64,000 nt of DNA from JAAFHB01 sp037133495. Lineage in GTDB: Bacteria > Bacteroidota > Bacteroidia > Bacteroidales > Prolixibacteraceae. Positions 1 to 9,484 of the stretch are shown here, in pieces (position 1 is the first letter of the stretch; each line of letters starts with the position of its first letter). The notes below the pieces were generated by a model. That model was not told the origin of the DNA, searched no databases, and saw only the letters and a list, made by a program, of their open reading frames with translations. The position numbers and the translations under genes are program-made. The DNA lies in contig JBAXOA010000001.1 in NCBI GenBank assembly GCA_037133495.1, positions 84,084 through 148,083 on the forward strand, given 5' to 3'.

Positions 1-2
1 AT

Positions 3-239
3 GCGTTGCTATTCGATTACGGGAATTTGACAGGTAGCGGTGAAACATCTAATTTACGCAAAGTTGTCTATTCAGGAGCAGTTGGACTAGAGGTTGGTTA
101 TGCGATCAATGACAGGATCACTCTTACAGTCGAACCACGCCTGAAACACTATATCAATTCCTTAAATACAAGTAAAACTGTTGATTTTAAACCCTTTCAG
201 ATGGGAATAGCTACAGGCCTGATCTACTCGTTCAATTAA
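3..239 (+). CDS. C-terminal end of an outer-membrane beta-barrel protein (partial, cut by window start)
   Basis: The frame is open from the left edge, so only the last 78 residues are present. They show alternating polar and hydrophobic strands of a porin-like barrel (for example VGLEVGYAIN, LTVEPRLKHY, GIATGLIYSF). The protein ends in aromatic Phe-Asn, close to the terminal-aromatic signature of outer-membrane barrels recognised by the Bam machinery. No start codon or signal peptide lies in the window. Small barrels of this sort are common in Bacteroidota and the function cannot be told from this fragment. Confidence 0.6.
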   Translation, partial: ALLFDYGNLTGSGETSNLRKVVYSGAVGLEVGYAINDRITLTVEPRLKHYINSLNTSKTVDFKPFQMGIATGLIYSFN

Positions 240-307
240 GTTCGTTATCCGGCATTGGATTAGACCTCAAAAACAACTAACTTTGCGGGCTTAATTGATG
301 CAATATT

Positions 308-1285
308 ATGGAAGATAAAAACTCCTTAAACAATAAGTTCAGCCTATCAAAAATATTGATTTTCTTTTCAATAATCGCCATTAGTGTGATCATCGGCGGA
401 CTCTTCTTTAATTCACAATCTCCAGGGGTGCAGAATCGGGTTCTTCAGACTCCTGCCGGGCCTCAGGAGGTCTATTTCACTGTGGCACAAATACCTGACA
501 AGCTTGAATTTGCCGGCGAACCTGTTCCTCTTGCAAATTTTGATGTCCTTGAATCGCTTGACCGCGAACTGCTGAGTATTGCCAATTTTCATTCTCAGGC
601 TCTGCTCTATCTTAAAAAAAGCACCCGCTATTTTACGGTTATTGAACCCATTCTCAAAAAAAATGAAGTCCCCGATGATTTCAAATTTCTTGCCCTTGCC
701 GAAAGCGGTTTTCTCGATAAGATAGTCTCTCCCGCCGGGGCTGTTGGAATATGGCAGTTTATGAAAAGCGCTGCCATCGAAAACGGACTTGAAGTTAACG
801 ATGAAGTTGACGAACGTTATCACATCGAAAAATCGACTGAAGCGGCCTGCAAATTCTTAAAGAATTCATTCGCGAAATACGGAAACTGGACGCTGGTAGC
901 TGCTTCTTTTAATGCTGGCCTCGGTGGCCTGAACAAGCAGATCGACTTGCAGGAAAGCAAAAGTTATTATGATCTGTTGCTCAATGAAGAAACATCAAGG
1001 TATCTTTTTCGGATACTTGCCTTGAAACTTGTGATCGGTACACCTGAAAAATACGGATTCAAAGTGAGCGAACCTGAGAAATATCCTATTGTGCCTGTCA
1101 GCGAACTTAAAGTAACCGGAAGCATAAATAATTTTACTCATTTTGCCAGAGCCAATAACATCAACTACAAATTATTCAAGCAATTCAATCCATGGCTTCG
1201 TCAGACCTACCTGAAGAACCCAAAGAAAAAAACGTATGTTGTAAGGATTCCGGAAGCCGGGAAATACCGCCAATTTATCGATTAA
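308..1285 (+). CDS. Membrane-anchored lytic transglycosylase (SLT/MltD-like)
   Basis: Predicted peptidoglycan lytic transglycosylase, which cleaves the MurNAc-GlcNAc bond in the periplasm. Residues about 14-34 form one hydrophobic segment, so the protein is probably anchored in the inner membrane with its catalytic part outside. The SLT domain spans about residues 110-225. The motif AESGF carries the likely catalytic Glu132, followed by the family motif SPAGAVGIWQFM. The tail, about 250-325, resembles the post-catalytic part of MltD proteins (NPWLR, then KKTYVVRIP) but has no clear LysM repeat. The gene stands alone, 166 bp ahead of uvrA. Family assignment is firm; its physiological role (remodelling or recycling) is not determined. 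Confidence 0.88.
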   Translation: MEDKNSLNNKFSLSKILIFFSIIAISVIIGGLFFNSQSPGVQNRVLQTPAGPQEVYFTVAQIPDKLEFAGEPVPLANFDVLESLDRELLSIANFHSQALLYLKKSTRYFTVIEPILKKNEVPDDFKFLALAESGFLDKIVSPAGAVGIWQFMKSAAIENGLEVNDEVDERYHIEKSTEAACKFLKNSFAKYGNWTLVAASFNAGLGGLNKQIDLQESKSYYDLLLNEETSRYLFRILALKLVIGTPEKYGFKVSEPEKYPIVPVSELKVTGSINNFTHFARANNINYKLFKQFNPWLRQTYLKNPKKKTYVVRIPEAGKYRQFID

Positions 1286-1356
1286 AACTCTGCTGGCCTG
1301 GATTAAGTAACAGAAATGATTTATGTCGAAATTAATTTTTTTTCACAAAATCCAAA

Positions 1357-1416
1357 TAATTCGTAATTCATTCCGCCAACTGGCGGACGTAATTCGTAAT
1401 TCATAATTCATAATTA
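1357..1416. repeat. Short AT-rich direct repeats flanking a GC hairpin
   Basis: Several copies of a taattc/ataattc unit (1359-1370 and 1389-1416) surround a perfect inverted repeat TCCGCC-AACT-GGCGGA at 1372-1387. The block sits between the transglycosylase and uvrA. It has no following T-run on the plus strand, so it is not a good intrinsic terminator. It looks like a small dispersed intergenic repeat, but no second full copy was found in this window. Confidence 0.5.
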
Positions 1417-1451
1417 TTTTCCCCCTTTTGCCCTAAAGAAAGCATTGTAAC

Positions 1452-4277
1452 ATGGATGGAGATAACAAAATTGTTGTAAGAGGAGCGCGGGAGCATAACC
1501 TTAAAAATATCAATGTTGAAATACCTCGTAATCAACTGACTGTGATTACAGGGCTGAGTGGAAGCGGTAAATCTTCTCTGGCTTTTGATACCATCTATGC
1601 AGAAGGTCAGCGACGTTACATCGAGACTTTCTCAGCTTATGCCCGTAGTTTTCTGGGAAATATGGAACGACCCGATGTTGACGAGATAACCGGATTAAGT
1701 CCTGTCATTTCGATTGAACAAAAAACCACCAACAAAAATCCTCGTTCGACAGTGGGAACCGTCACCGAGATATATGATTTTCTCCGGTTGCTTTTTGCAC
1801 GGGCCGGCGAAGCTTATTCTTATAATACTGGTGAGAAAATGGTAAAATATACCGATGAGCAGATCATCAATCTCATCATTGAGAAGTTCAATGGTAAGAA
1901 AACAATGATTCTGGCGCCGGTAGTTCGCGGCCGCAAAGGCCACTACCGTGAACTCTTCGAACAGATCCGCAAAAAAGGATTTCTTTATGCCCGGGTGGAC
2001 AATGAGATCCGTGAGATGACGCATGGGTACAAGGTAGACAGGTATAAAAATCACCATATTGAGATGGTGATCGATAAGATTGTTGTGAACGAAGATGACC
2101 GTAAACGGTTGCGCGACTCGGTCGATATCGCGATGAAACATGGGCAGGGAATTATTATGATCCTGGACGCTGAAACGGGCGACACCCGTTTCTTTTCACG
2201 TCATCTGATGTGTCCTGCAACCGGAATTTCCTACAACGACCCTGCACCCCACAGTTTTTCCTTTAATTCACCTCAGGGTGCCTGTCATAAATGCAACGGA
2301 CTTGGTGAGATCACAGAGATCGATCAGGATAAAATGGTTCCTGACCCGACGCTATCGATTGCAAAGGGCGGAATTGCACCCTTAGGCCCTCAAAAGAACA
2401 CAATGATTTTCTGGCAGATAGAAGCCTTAGCCGAGAAATATGGATTCACACTGAAAACTCCTGTTGGAGAGATCTCTGACGAGGCGATCAATGCTATATT
2501 ATATGGGACAGGCGAAAGAATTCAGTTAAAGAATTCACCACTAGGGAGTTCTATTGATTACATGATGACCTACGAGGGGATCGTCAAATACATCCTCAAC
2601 GAAAAGGGAGATAACCAGTCCAAAACAGCACAGAAATGGGCCGATCAGTTTCATAAGAGCATGACCTGCCCTGAATGTAATGGACAAAGGCTGCAGAAAG
2701 AACCACTCCATTTTAAAATCGACGGAAAAAATATCTCAGAATTGGCTAAGCTTGATATCTGCGAGCTTTCTGATTTCTTCGAAGAAATCGAGAGTCGCTT
2801 AAGCCCCAGGCAACTGCAGATTGCGACTGAAGTGATCAAAGAACTCCGAACACGGCTTCGTTTTCTAATCGATGTCGGGCTTACCTACCTCTCGCTTGAC
2901 CGTCCTGCAGGAACCCTTTCGGGTGGCGAATCGCAGCGAATAAGGCTCGCCACACAGATCGGTTCGCAGCTAGTTAATGTACTTTATATTCTCGACGAAC
3001 CAAGTATTGGTTTGCATCACCGCGATAATTTACGATTGATCAACTCATTGCAACAACTGCGGGATACAGGTAATTCAGTGGTAGTGGTAGAACACGACCG
3101 CGACATGATGTTACAAGCCGATTACCTGATCGACATGGGACCAATGGCCGGTATTCATGGTGGAGAGATTGTGGCAGCAGGTGTCCCTTCTGAAGTGCTT
3201 AAACATAATACCCTCACCGCTCAGTATCTGACAGGAAAAAGAAAAATAGATATCCCGGACATTCGCCGGCCAGGCAATGGCAAATCATTAATCATCAAAG
3301 GAGCATCCGGAAATAATCTGAAGAATATTGACGTAGCATTTCCCCTTGGAAAACTGATCTGCGTCACCGGCGTTTCCGGAAGTGGTAAATCAACTCTGAT
3401 AAATGAAACACTTCAGCCTATTTTAAGTCAGTATTTTTATAAATCACTGCTCGATCCACTAGCCTATCATTCCATTGAAGGGATCGAAAATATCGATAAG
3501 GTGGTGCAGGTCGATCAATCACCTATCGGAAGGACTCCACGCTCCAATCCAGTCACATATACCGGTGTTTTCACTGATATCCGCAATCTCTTCACCCTTC
3601 TGCCGGAGGCAAAAATCAGAGGTTACAAACCCGGCCGTTTTTCATTTAATGTGAAAGGGGGACGTTGCGAGGCGTGTGAAGGCGCCGGAATGAAAGTGAT
3701 TGAGATGAATTTTCTCCCTGACGTGTATGTTCATTGTGATAAATGTAATGGTAAACGATACAATCGTGAAACCCTGGAAGTACGTTTTAAAGGAAAATCG
3801 ATCAGCGATGTGCTTGATATGACTATTAATCAAGGAGTTGAGTTCTTCGAGAGCATACCTGCCATAGTTCACAGATTACGAACTCTGCAAGAAGTTGGAC
3901 TTGGCTATATCACATTGGGACAGTCATCTACGACACTCTCAGGGGGTGAGTCACAGCGTGTAAAACTAGCAACAGAGCTGAGCAAACGGGACACAGGAAT
4001 GACCCTTTATATTTTGGATGAACCCACAACAGGACTCCATTTTGAAGATATTCGTGTATTGCTTGAGGTGCTGAATAAATTGGTGGGGAAAGGAAATACT
4101 GTTATTGTAATAGAGCATAACATGGAAGTCATTAAGGTAGCTGATCATATTATAGATATTGGACCTGAGGGTGGCAAAGACGGCGGACGTTTATTATGCA
4201 GTGGTTCCCCCGAAGAAATTATAAGTCTGGATCAGTCATATACTGCCCGGTATTTGAAAGAAGAGATGAGAGGATAA
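1452..4277 (+). CDS. uvrA: Excinuclease ABC subunit A (UvrA)
   Basis: DNA damage-recognition ATPase of nucleotide excision repair, working with UvrB and UvrC in the cytoplasm. It has two ABC ATPase halves. The first Walker A is GLSGSGKS at residues 34-41, with signature TLSGGESQRIRLAT. The second Walker A is GVSGSGKS near 641-648, with signature TLSGGESQRVKLAT near 828. Zinc-finger cysteines are visible as CHKCNGLG, CPECNGQR, CEACEGAG and CDKCNGKR. The length of 941 residues is normal for UvrA. Start ATG 1452 gives the canonical N-terminus IVVRGAREHNLKNI. No damage to the reading frame is seen. Confidence 0.99.
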   Translation: MDGDNKIVVRGAREHNLKNINVEIPRNQLTVITGLSGSGKSSLAFDTIYAEGQRRYIETFSAYARSFLGNMERPDVDEITGLSPVISIEQKTTNKNPRSTVGTVTEIYDFLRLLFARAGEAYSYNTGEKMVKYTDEQIINLIIEKFNGKKTMILAPVVRGRKGHYRELFEQIRKKGFLYARVDNEIREMTHGYKVDRYKNHHIEMVIDKIVVNEDDRKRLRDSVDIAMKHGQGIIMILDAETGDTRFFSRHLMCPATGISYNDPAPHSFSFNSPQGACHKCNGLGEITEIDQDKMVPDPTLSIAKGGIAPLGPQKNTMIFWQIEALAEKYGFTLKTPVGEISDEAINAILYGTGERIQLKNSPLGSSIDYMMTYEGIVKYILNEKGDNQSKTAQKWADQFHKSMTCPECNGQRLQKEPLHFKIDGKNISELAKLDICELSDFFEEIESRLSPRQLQIATEVIKELRTRLRFLIDVGLTYLSLDRPAGTLSGGESQRIRLATQIGSQLVNVLYILDEPSIGLHHRDNLRLINSLQQLRDTGNSVVVVEHDRDMMLQADYLIDMGPMAGIHGGEIVAAGVPSEVLKHNTLTAQYLTGKRKIDIPDIRRPGNGKSLIIKGASGNNLKNIDVAFPLGKLICVTGVSGSGKSTLINETLQPILSQYFYKSLLDPLAYHSIEGIENIDKVVQVDQSPIGRTPRSNPVTYTGVFTDIRNLFTLLPEAKIRGYKPGRFSFNVKGGRCEACEGAGMKVIEMNFLPDVYVHCDKCNGKRYNRETLEVRFKGKSISDVLDMTINQGVEFFESIPAIVHRLRTLQEVGLGYITLGQSSTTLSGGESQRVKLATELSKRDTGMTLYILDEPTTGLHFEDIRVLLEVLNKLVGKGNTVIVIEHNMEVIKVADHIIDIGPEGGKDGGRLLCSGSPEEIISLDQSYTARYLKEEMRG

Positions 4278-4306
4278 TTACCTTTGATGAATAAAATAAT
4301 ATTCAG

Positions 4307-5950
4307 ATGAGAAAGGGACTGATATTTTTGATCTTTCTGATTTTCGAATTAATTTCGTCAGCCCAGACTCTGCCTAAAAATTATTACTGGATAAAATTAA
4401 AAGATAAAAAAGGAACACCTTACCAGATCACTCATCCTGATGCTTTTTTATCGCAACGTGCTATCAACCGCAGAGCCAGACAAATAATCCCGCTTGACGA
4501 GACTGATCTCCCTGTTTCACCTGTGTATCTTGATAGTTTAAAAAAGCGAGGTCTGGAAATCGTCCACACTTCGAAATGGCTAAATGGAACGACAGTAAAA
4601 GCGGCTGATACCTCCTTAATCAAAAAAATTGCTGCACTTCCGTTTGTTGTTTCAGTACAACTGACCAAGCCGGCGAGTGCCCAAAAGTCTGCTTTTCTTA
4701 AATTTCAGGAAGAGGAATTCAAAATTCTCTACGATCCGGCACGTTACGGAATCGCCCTTACTCAGTTGACACAATTAAATGGGCAGTACCTTCACAACAA
4801 AGGGTATCGCGGAAAAGGAATCCAGATTGCTATTCTCGATGCCGGCTTCTGGCATGTGAACCAAATAGCGGCATTTGACAGTCTTCGCTTGCTCAACAGG
4901 ATATTGGGAATCCGTGACTTTGTTCAGCCTGGCTCCGATATTTACCAGCAGCATACCCACGGAATGAGTGTGCTCTCTTGTATGGGCGGAAATCAACCTT
5001 TAACACTCATTGGTACTGCCCCTGATGCTTCGTATTATCTCTTTCGTTCAGAAGATGTCAATACTGAATATCCAATCGAAGAAGACAACTGGGTTGCAGC
5101 AGCCGAGCTGGCAGACAGTCTGGGTGTCGATGTCATCAATTCCTCACTGGGGTATTCATTGTTCGATGATCCAAAGATGAACCATATTTATTCCAAATTA
5201 GACGGTAAAACTACCCGCATTACACAGGGAGCGAATATGGCTTTTCAAAAGGGAATACTTGTTTTTACGAGTGCCGGAAATGAAGGCAATAATAGCTGGA
5301 GGCATATAATCGCACCATCTGATGGTGAAAATGTAATCGGAGTTGCTGCGGTCGATAAGTTTGGGATACGTGCTTCCTTTAGTTCTGTGGGACCTGCCTT
5401 TGGAGGAGCAGTGAAACCAAATGTGGCAGCCATGGGTGCATTGACTTATCTTATTACCAGTGCAGGAGTTCCTGGTTATTCAAGCGGAACTTCTTTTTCC
5501 TCACCTGTTTTGGCCGGTATGGGAGCTTGTTTGCTGCAAGCCAACCCCAATTCAACCGTTAAACAGGTTAAGATGGCTATTGAGCAAAGCGCCATCAATT
5601 ACAATAAGCCGGATACACTGCTGGGCTATGGAATTCCTGATTTTGCAAAAGCGGATCAATATCTGAAAGTTGTTACGGCTATCAGGGTAAATCCGGTTGA
5701 TAACTGGGTAGTTTCCCCAAATCCATTTCATAATTATCTCGCAATTAAAAATATTAATCCGGTAAATGGAGAAAAATGTCTGATCAGCATTTATACTTTG
5801 CAGGGAGTTTGTGTTTGGCAATCTTCTTTTCAGGCGTCTGAATATATTTTGCTGGATAATCTAGCGAAATTGCCAACGGGATTTTTGGTGCTTACGATTT
5901 TGCACGGAGCGAAAATGGAGCAATATAAATTAATTAAATTAAACCAGTAG
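4307..5950 (+). CDS. Secreted subtilisin-like serine protease (S8) with T9SS-type C-terminal domain
   Basis: Predicted extracellular or surface-bound serine protease. Residues 1-20 form a signal peptide ending near SSAQ. The S8 catalytic triad is visible: Asp in AILDAGFWH (about 178), His in HTHGMSVLS (about 217) and Ser in GTSFSSPVLAGMGA (about 396). The last ~75 residues begin with VSPNPFHNYLAIKN and fit the type A C-terminal sorting domain of the type IX secretion system, which agrees with gldH and sprE elsewhere in the window. The gene starts 29 bp after uvrA and ends 9 bp before the next gene, so it may be co-transcribed with that one. The substrate is unknown. Confidence 0.9.
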   Translation: MRKGLIFLIFLIFELISSAQTLPKNYYWIKLKDKKGTPYQITHPDAFLSQRAINRRARQIIPLDETDLPVSPVYLDSLKKRGLEIVHTSKWLNGTTVKAADTSLIKKIAALPFVVSVQLTKPASAQKSAFLKFQEEEFKILYDPARYGIALTQLTQLNGQYLHNKGYRGKGIQIAILDAGFWHVNQIAAFDSLRLLNRILGIRDFVQPGSDIYQQHTHGMSVLSCMGGNQPLTLIGTAPDASYYLFRSEDVNTEYPIEEDNWVAAAELADSLGVDVINSSLGYSLFDDPKMNHIYSKLDGKTTRITQGANMAFQKGILVFTSAGNEGNNSWRHIIAPSDGENVIGVAAVDKFGIRASFSSVGPAFGGAVKPNVAAMGALTYLITSAGVPGYSSGTSFSSPVLAGMGACLLQANPNSTVKQVKMAIEQSAINYNKPDTLLGYGIPDFAKADQYLKVVTAIRVNPVDNWVVSPNPFHNYLAIKNINPVNGEKCLISIYTLQGVCVWQSSFQASEYILLDNLAKLPTGFLVLTILHGAKMEQYKLIKLNQ

Positions 5951-5959
5951 TACCGAACG

Positions 5960-7174
5960 ATGAAACGACTGATCATTCTATTACCAGTTATTCTAATGAT
6001 TGCAGCTTGTTCGCGTCAACCAGAGATCGCTCAGTGGCGCGGACCTCATCGCGACGGGAACTACCCCGATCAGGGATTGCTAAAAAAATGGCCGGCCGAA
6101 GGACCGCTTCTTCTATGGGCAATTGATTCGGTTGGTGTTGGTTATGGTTCTCCGGTTGTGACTCATGATGGTCTGTTTCTTACCGGATCCGTTGACAGTA
6201 CAGCATATCTTTATTCATTTGATCTCAAGGGAAATCTTCGTTGGAAAGTAGCTTATGGTCCTGAGTGGGAAACAGGGTTTCCAGGTTCAAGATCCGCTCC
6301 CACAGTTGTCGGTGATCTGGTTTATGTTTCTTCAGGGAAAGGCGAACTTGCCTGTATGAGCCGCAAAGATGGTCATAAGGTTTGGTCAGTCAATCTTTTC
6401 ACCGGGCTTCATGGGAAAAACACCATTTTTGGCTATTCCGAAGGTCTGCTGGTAAAAGATCGAATGGTTTACTGCACACCCGGAGGTGCTGACACCAATA
6501 TTGTTGCATTAGACCGTTTCACGGGTGATCTGATTTGGAAGTGCAAAGGGGCAGGACAGATTTCAGCTTTCTGCTCCCCAACAATCATCCGTCAGGGTAA
6601 ACATAATATTCTTTTCACCTTTACAGAAGGCGCAATGCTGGGAATCGATGCCGACAATGGGAAATTGCTACTTACCCATAAGCAGGATACCGCCGGAAAT
6701 GTTCACTCCAATCCGCCCATCTTTGAAAACGGATATCTTTATTATGTGGCCGGCGATGGCAACCGCACCGTAAAACTCAAGCTCTCGGATGACGGGGAGC
6801 ACCTTACTGAAGTGTGGCGTTGCCTTCCTTTCGATAACATCATGGGGGGAGTAGTTCAGGTCAACAATCAACTGGTAGCCACCGGACACCGCAAGCATGA
6901 ACTACTATCGATGAATATGGAAAGCGGCCGGATAACTCAACAGCTGAAGATTGGCCGAGGTGCCACTATCTTCGCCGACGGGATGATCTATCTGTATGAT
7001 GAAAAGGGAAATGTTCACCTTGTCGATCCGGGAGGCTCATTGCTAAGGGAAGTGAGTACTTTTAAAATTACAAAGGGAACCAAAGAGCACTTCGCTCACC
7101 CTGTAATTGCCAACGGCACGTTATATATCCGCCATGGAAAGAGCCTGATAGCCTACAATATTAAACAGAGCTGA
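5960..7174 (+). CDS. PQQ-like beta-propeller lipoprotein
   Basis: The N-terminus has a lipoprotein signal with lipobox IAACS, so the mature protein is probably a lipoprotein exported across the inner membrane. The rest is a run of beta-propeller blades of the PQQ/WD40-like type, with phrases such as LYSFDLKGNLRWKVAYG, GDLVYVSSGKG and IVALDRFTGDLIWKCKGAG. No dehydrogenase active-site disulfide is evident. This suggests a binding or scaffold propeller rather than a true quinoprotein dehydrogenase. It follows the subtilase by 9 bp and converges with the next gene, 3 bp away. Function is otherwise unknown. Confidence 0.8.
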   Translation: MKRLIILLPVILMIAACSRQPEIAQWRGPHRDGNYPDQGLLKKWPAEGPLLLWAIDSVGVGYGSPVVTHDGLFLTGSVDSTAYLYSFDLKGNLRWKVAYGPEWETGFPGSRSAPTVVGDLVYVSSGKGELACMSRKDGHKVWSVNLFTGLHGKNTIFGYSEGLLVKDRMVYCTPGGADTNIVALDRFTGDLIWKCKGAGQISAFCSPTIIRQGKHNILFTFTEGAMLGIDADNGKLLLTHKQDTAGNVHSNPPIFENGYLYYVAGDGNRTVKLKLSDDGEHLTEVWRCLPFDNIMGGVVQVNNQLVATGHRKHELLSMNMESGRITQQLKIGRGATIFADGMIYLYDEKGNVHLVDPGGSLLREVSTFKITKGTKEHFAHPVIANGTLYIRHGKSLIAYNIKQS

Positions 7175-7177
7175 AAT

Positions 7178-7630
7178 TTACTTCATCCATTCAAAAACCC
7201 GATAGTGTTCACCATCCATTCCCAGTCGGGTATAAACCTCTCGGGCATCTTTATTTGACTCGTCAACATAAAGCCGGATACCTTTCAGCGATTCATCAGC
7301 ATCAACCAACATTTTAACATGATTATAAAGTGAAGCGTAAATTCCACGTTTACGGAAAAGCCCATCAACATAAACCGATTGTATCCAGAGTACGGTACCA
7401 TTGCGCCAATCGCTCCATTCAAATGTCGTGAGCAACGATGCCACCACCTGATTGCCGGACACTGCAACATAATATGATCCAAGCCTTTCGTTGTTCAGAA
7501 CTGCTTCCACTCCTTTGAGGACAGTTTCTTTATCCAGGCGATAATTTTCTGTTTCCAAGGCCATCTCAATTTGAAACCGGGCGATTGAATCACAGTCGGA
7601 ATTCTGACCTTTACGTATTTCCAATTTCAT
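7178..7630 (-). CDS. GNAT-family N-acetyltransferase
   Basis: A 150-residue single GNAT domain. The acetyl-CoA-binding loop is visible as RKRGIYASLYNHV (about 97-109), followed by the conserved strand-helix YVDESNKDAREVYTRLGM, in which an amino acid pair shapes the acceptor pocket. The acceptor substrate cannot be read from the sequence. Start ATG 7630 gives the typical N-terminus of the fold (KLEIRKGQNSDCDSIARF). It is read convergently to the propeller gene. Its leader contains the strong hairpin at 7657-7701. Confidence 0.85.
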   Translation of the reverse strand: MKLEIRKGQNSDCDSIARFQIEMALETENYRLDKETVLKGVEAVLNNERLGSYYVAVSGNQVVASLLTTFEWSDWRNGTVLWIQSVYVDGLFRKRGIYASLYNHVKMLVDADESLKGIRLYVDESNKDAREVYTRLGMDGEHYRVFEWMK

Positions 7631-7656
7631 CTTCTCGTTTTTAATTTAAAAACATG

Positions 7657-7701
7657 ATTGACCCCGGGCAGCGGTAACTTTGTCGCCAATCCGGGGTCAA
7701 T
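7657..7701 (-). terminator. Stem-loop between the PLP lyase gene and the GNAT gene
   Basis: A perfect 11-bp inverted repeat, ATTGACCCCGG and CCGGGGTCAAT, encloses a 23-nt loop. On the minus strand the stem is followed by CATGTTTTTAAA, a weak T-run. It lies about 90 bp past the stop of the upstream minus-strand lyase gene, so a terminator is likely. An attenuator in the GNAT leader is the alternative. Confidence 0.5.
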
Positions 7702-7792
7702 GTAAATGAATATTTATAACAGATGAGAAAATAAAACCCGGGATATGGGTCTCATTTACTACTTTGCAAGATGACTCTAGCGGAACTTAATC

Positions 7793-9259
7793 TTAAAGGC
7801 TTTCTCCAAAATCCTTTCTAAATTTGGCAGCAAGTTGATCCACCCAATCGCCAATTGGCTTGAGTTTACCAACGAAAAACCGCAGGACTGGTGGTTCTTC
7901 GATCCATTCGAGACCGCCAATCAATTTTCGGTTATCATAAAGCCACTGAATACGATCTTCTGCGTATTTTATTTGTGATAAAGTGAATACGCGCCGTGGG
8001 AAGGCAAGACGGAGCAATTCCACATCTGCCAGCACATCGTCACCGTTCTCGTCTCGGACACTGGAAATGGTACCTCTTTCCATACCCCGGATACCTGAAG
8101 CGATATATAAAGCAGCCGCCAAAGCGCCGGCAGGGTACTGGGTTTGTGGTACGTGTTCTATAAAAGCGCGTGCGTCGAGGTGACATCCCAGACCTCCTGA
8201 AGGGGTGATCACCGGAATTCCTTTTTGGTCGAGCGCATCGACCAGGTATTTAATGAAAGTCGGTGAATGGCTGATAACGTCGAAGTCAAGTGTCTCATAC
8301 AGACCAACTGCCATTGCTTCGATTTCGCGGACGCTCATCCCTCCATAGGTAAGAAACCCTTCGTAAAGTGGCACCCAGTCACGCATTTGCATATAAATAT
8401 CGTGGTTATTAGTACATATACCTCCTCCACGGGTACAACTCACTTTACGACCCGAGAAATAAGAAAAGTCGGTATAACTGAGCATCTCGTGCAGGATCGT
8501 TTTGATTGATTTATCGCGGTAGCCCTCTTCGCGAATCTTAATAAAATAGAGATTCTCGTTAATCAGACTCGTGTCCATCAGCAACATGATATTATTGGCT
8601 TTTGCAATAGCCGAGACTTCACGAAGGTTGGCCATTGAAAAGGGCTGACCTCCAATCAGGTTGGTTCCTGCCTCAAAACGAATATACGCCACATTTTCGG
8701 CTCCCCATTTTTCGATCACATTTTTCAGTTTGCCAATATCCATATTCCCCTTAAACGGGAAATCACTTTTAATTTTCAGCGCTTCATCCGTATATATCTC
8801 TTCCACGGCGCCGCCCAACATTTCGATATGAGCTTTAGTGGTCGTAAAGTGGTAGTTCATAGGGACTACTTTGCCTGGCTTTACAAAAGTCTTTGAAATA
8901 ATGTGTTCTGCTGCACGCCCCTGATGGACCGGAAGGAAATACTGCTGATTAAAGACCTCTTTGATTGCATTTTCGAGTTTTGTGTAACTCGAGGACCCGG
9001 CATAAGAATCGTCGGCTACGCTCATGGCACCAACCTGATTATCACTCATGGCGTTTGTTCCGGAGTCGGTTAACATATCGAGGAAAACATCTTTATTTTG
9101 GAGCAAAAAGGTATTAAATCCGGCTCCGAAGATAGCCTCCTTACGTTCCTCAATAGGTAAAAGGTTCAGTTTCTGAACCACACGTACTTTGTGCATCTCC
9201 AGTGGGATCGCTTCACCACTGTAGAATTTCACTGTTTTTAATTGTTCAAAATGCTCCAT
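7793..9259 (-). CDS. PLP-dependent beta-eliminating lyase of the tryptophanase / tyrosine phenol-lyase family (divergent)
   Basis: Fold-type I PLP enzyme; relatives split tryptophan to indole or tyrosine to phenol, with pyruvate and ammonia. Length (488) and landmarks fit: LLTDSGTNAMSD-like segment DMLTDSGTNAMSD, Tyr86 in SYAGS, Arg115 in HQGRAAE, Asp229 and Lys272 in SGRK, with a late RLAFPRRV segment that should hold the substrate-carboxylate Arg. By alignment from memory to Citrobacter tyrosine phenol-lyase, Lys272 is the Schiff-base Lys. The second Lys of SGKKDC is changed (R-K-V-S). The Arg three residues after the PLP Asp is Leu232 here. These changes make the true substrate uncertain. 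It is a single gene with a 225-bp AT-rich upstream gap. Confidence 0.82.
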   Translation of the reverse strand: MEHFEQLKTVKFYSGEAIPLEMHKVRVVQKLNLLPIEERKEAIFGAGFNTFLLQNKDVFLDMLTDSGTNAMSDNQVGAMSVADDSYAGSSSYTKLENAIKEVFNQQYFLPVHQGRAAEHIISKTFVKPGKVVPMNYHFTTTKAHIEMLGGAVEEIYTDEALKIKSDFPFKGNMDIGKLKNVIEKWGAENVAYIRFEAGTNLIGGQPFSMANLREVSAIAKANNIMLLMDTSLINENLYFIKIREEGYRDKSIKTILHEMLSYTDFSYFSGRKVSCTRGGGICTNNHDIYMQMRDWVPLYEGFLTYGGMSVREIEAMAVGLYETLDFDVISHSPTFIKYLVDALDQKGIPVITPSGGLGCHLDARAFIEHVPQTQYPAGALAAALYIASGIRGMERGTISSVRDENGDDVLADVELLRLAFPRRVFTLSQIKYAEDRIQWLYDNRKLIGGLEWIEEPPVLRFFVGKLKPIGDWVDQLAAKFRKDFGESL

Positions 9260-9484
9260 AGTTGTTTCTTAATTATTTTTTATCCTGAATAAAACTTACA
9301 ACGCGTTAAATACCTGCTGATTCATCGAAAAATGAGATCAATCAGAAGCAGCTAATTAGGCGATGCGATTGTAATTAAAAATAATCTGTAATCAAAACAA
9401 CTCGAATACCTTTTAATCTGTAATCTATAATTTAGAATCGGTTTAAATTCGGAACTCAAATGAATGGAATACATTCATTATATT

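Noticed and set aside
413..823. Long minus-strand frame inside the transglycosylase gene
   Set aside because: It is fully antisense to a gene with conserved catalytic motifs, and its own translation has no recognisable domain.
1357..1416. CRISPR-like or riboswitch interpretation of the repeat block
   Set aside because: Units are 6-8 bp without regular spacers, and there is no cas gene or conserved aptamer.
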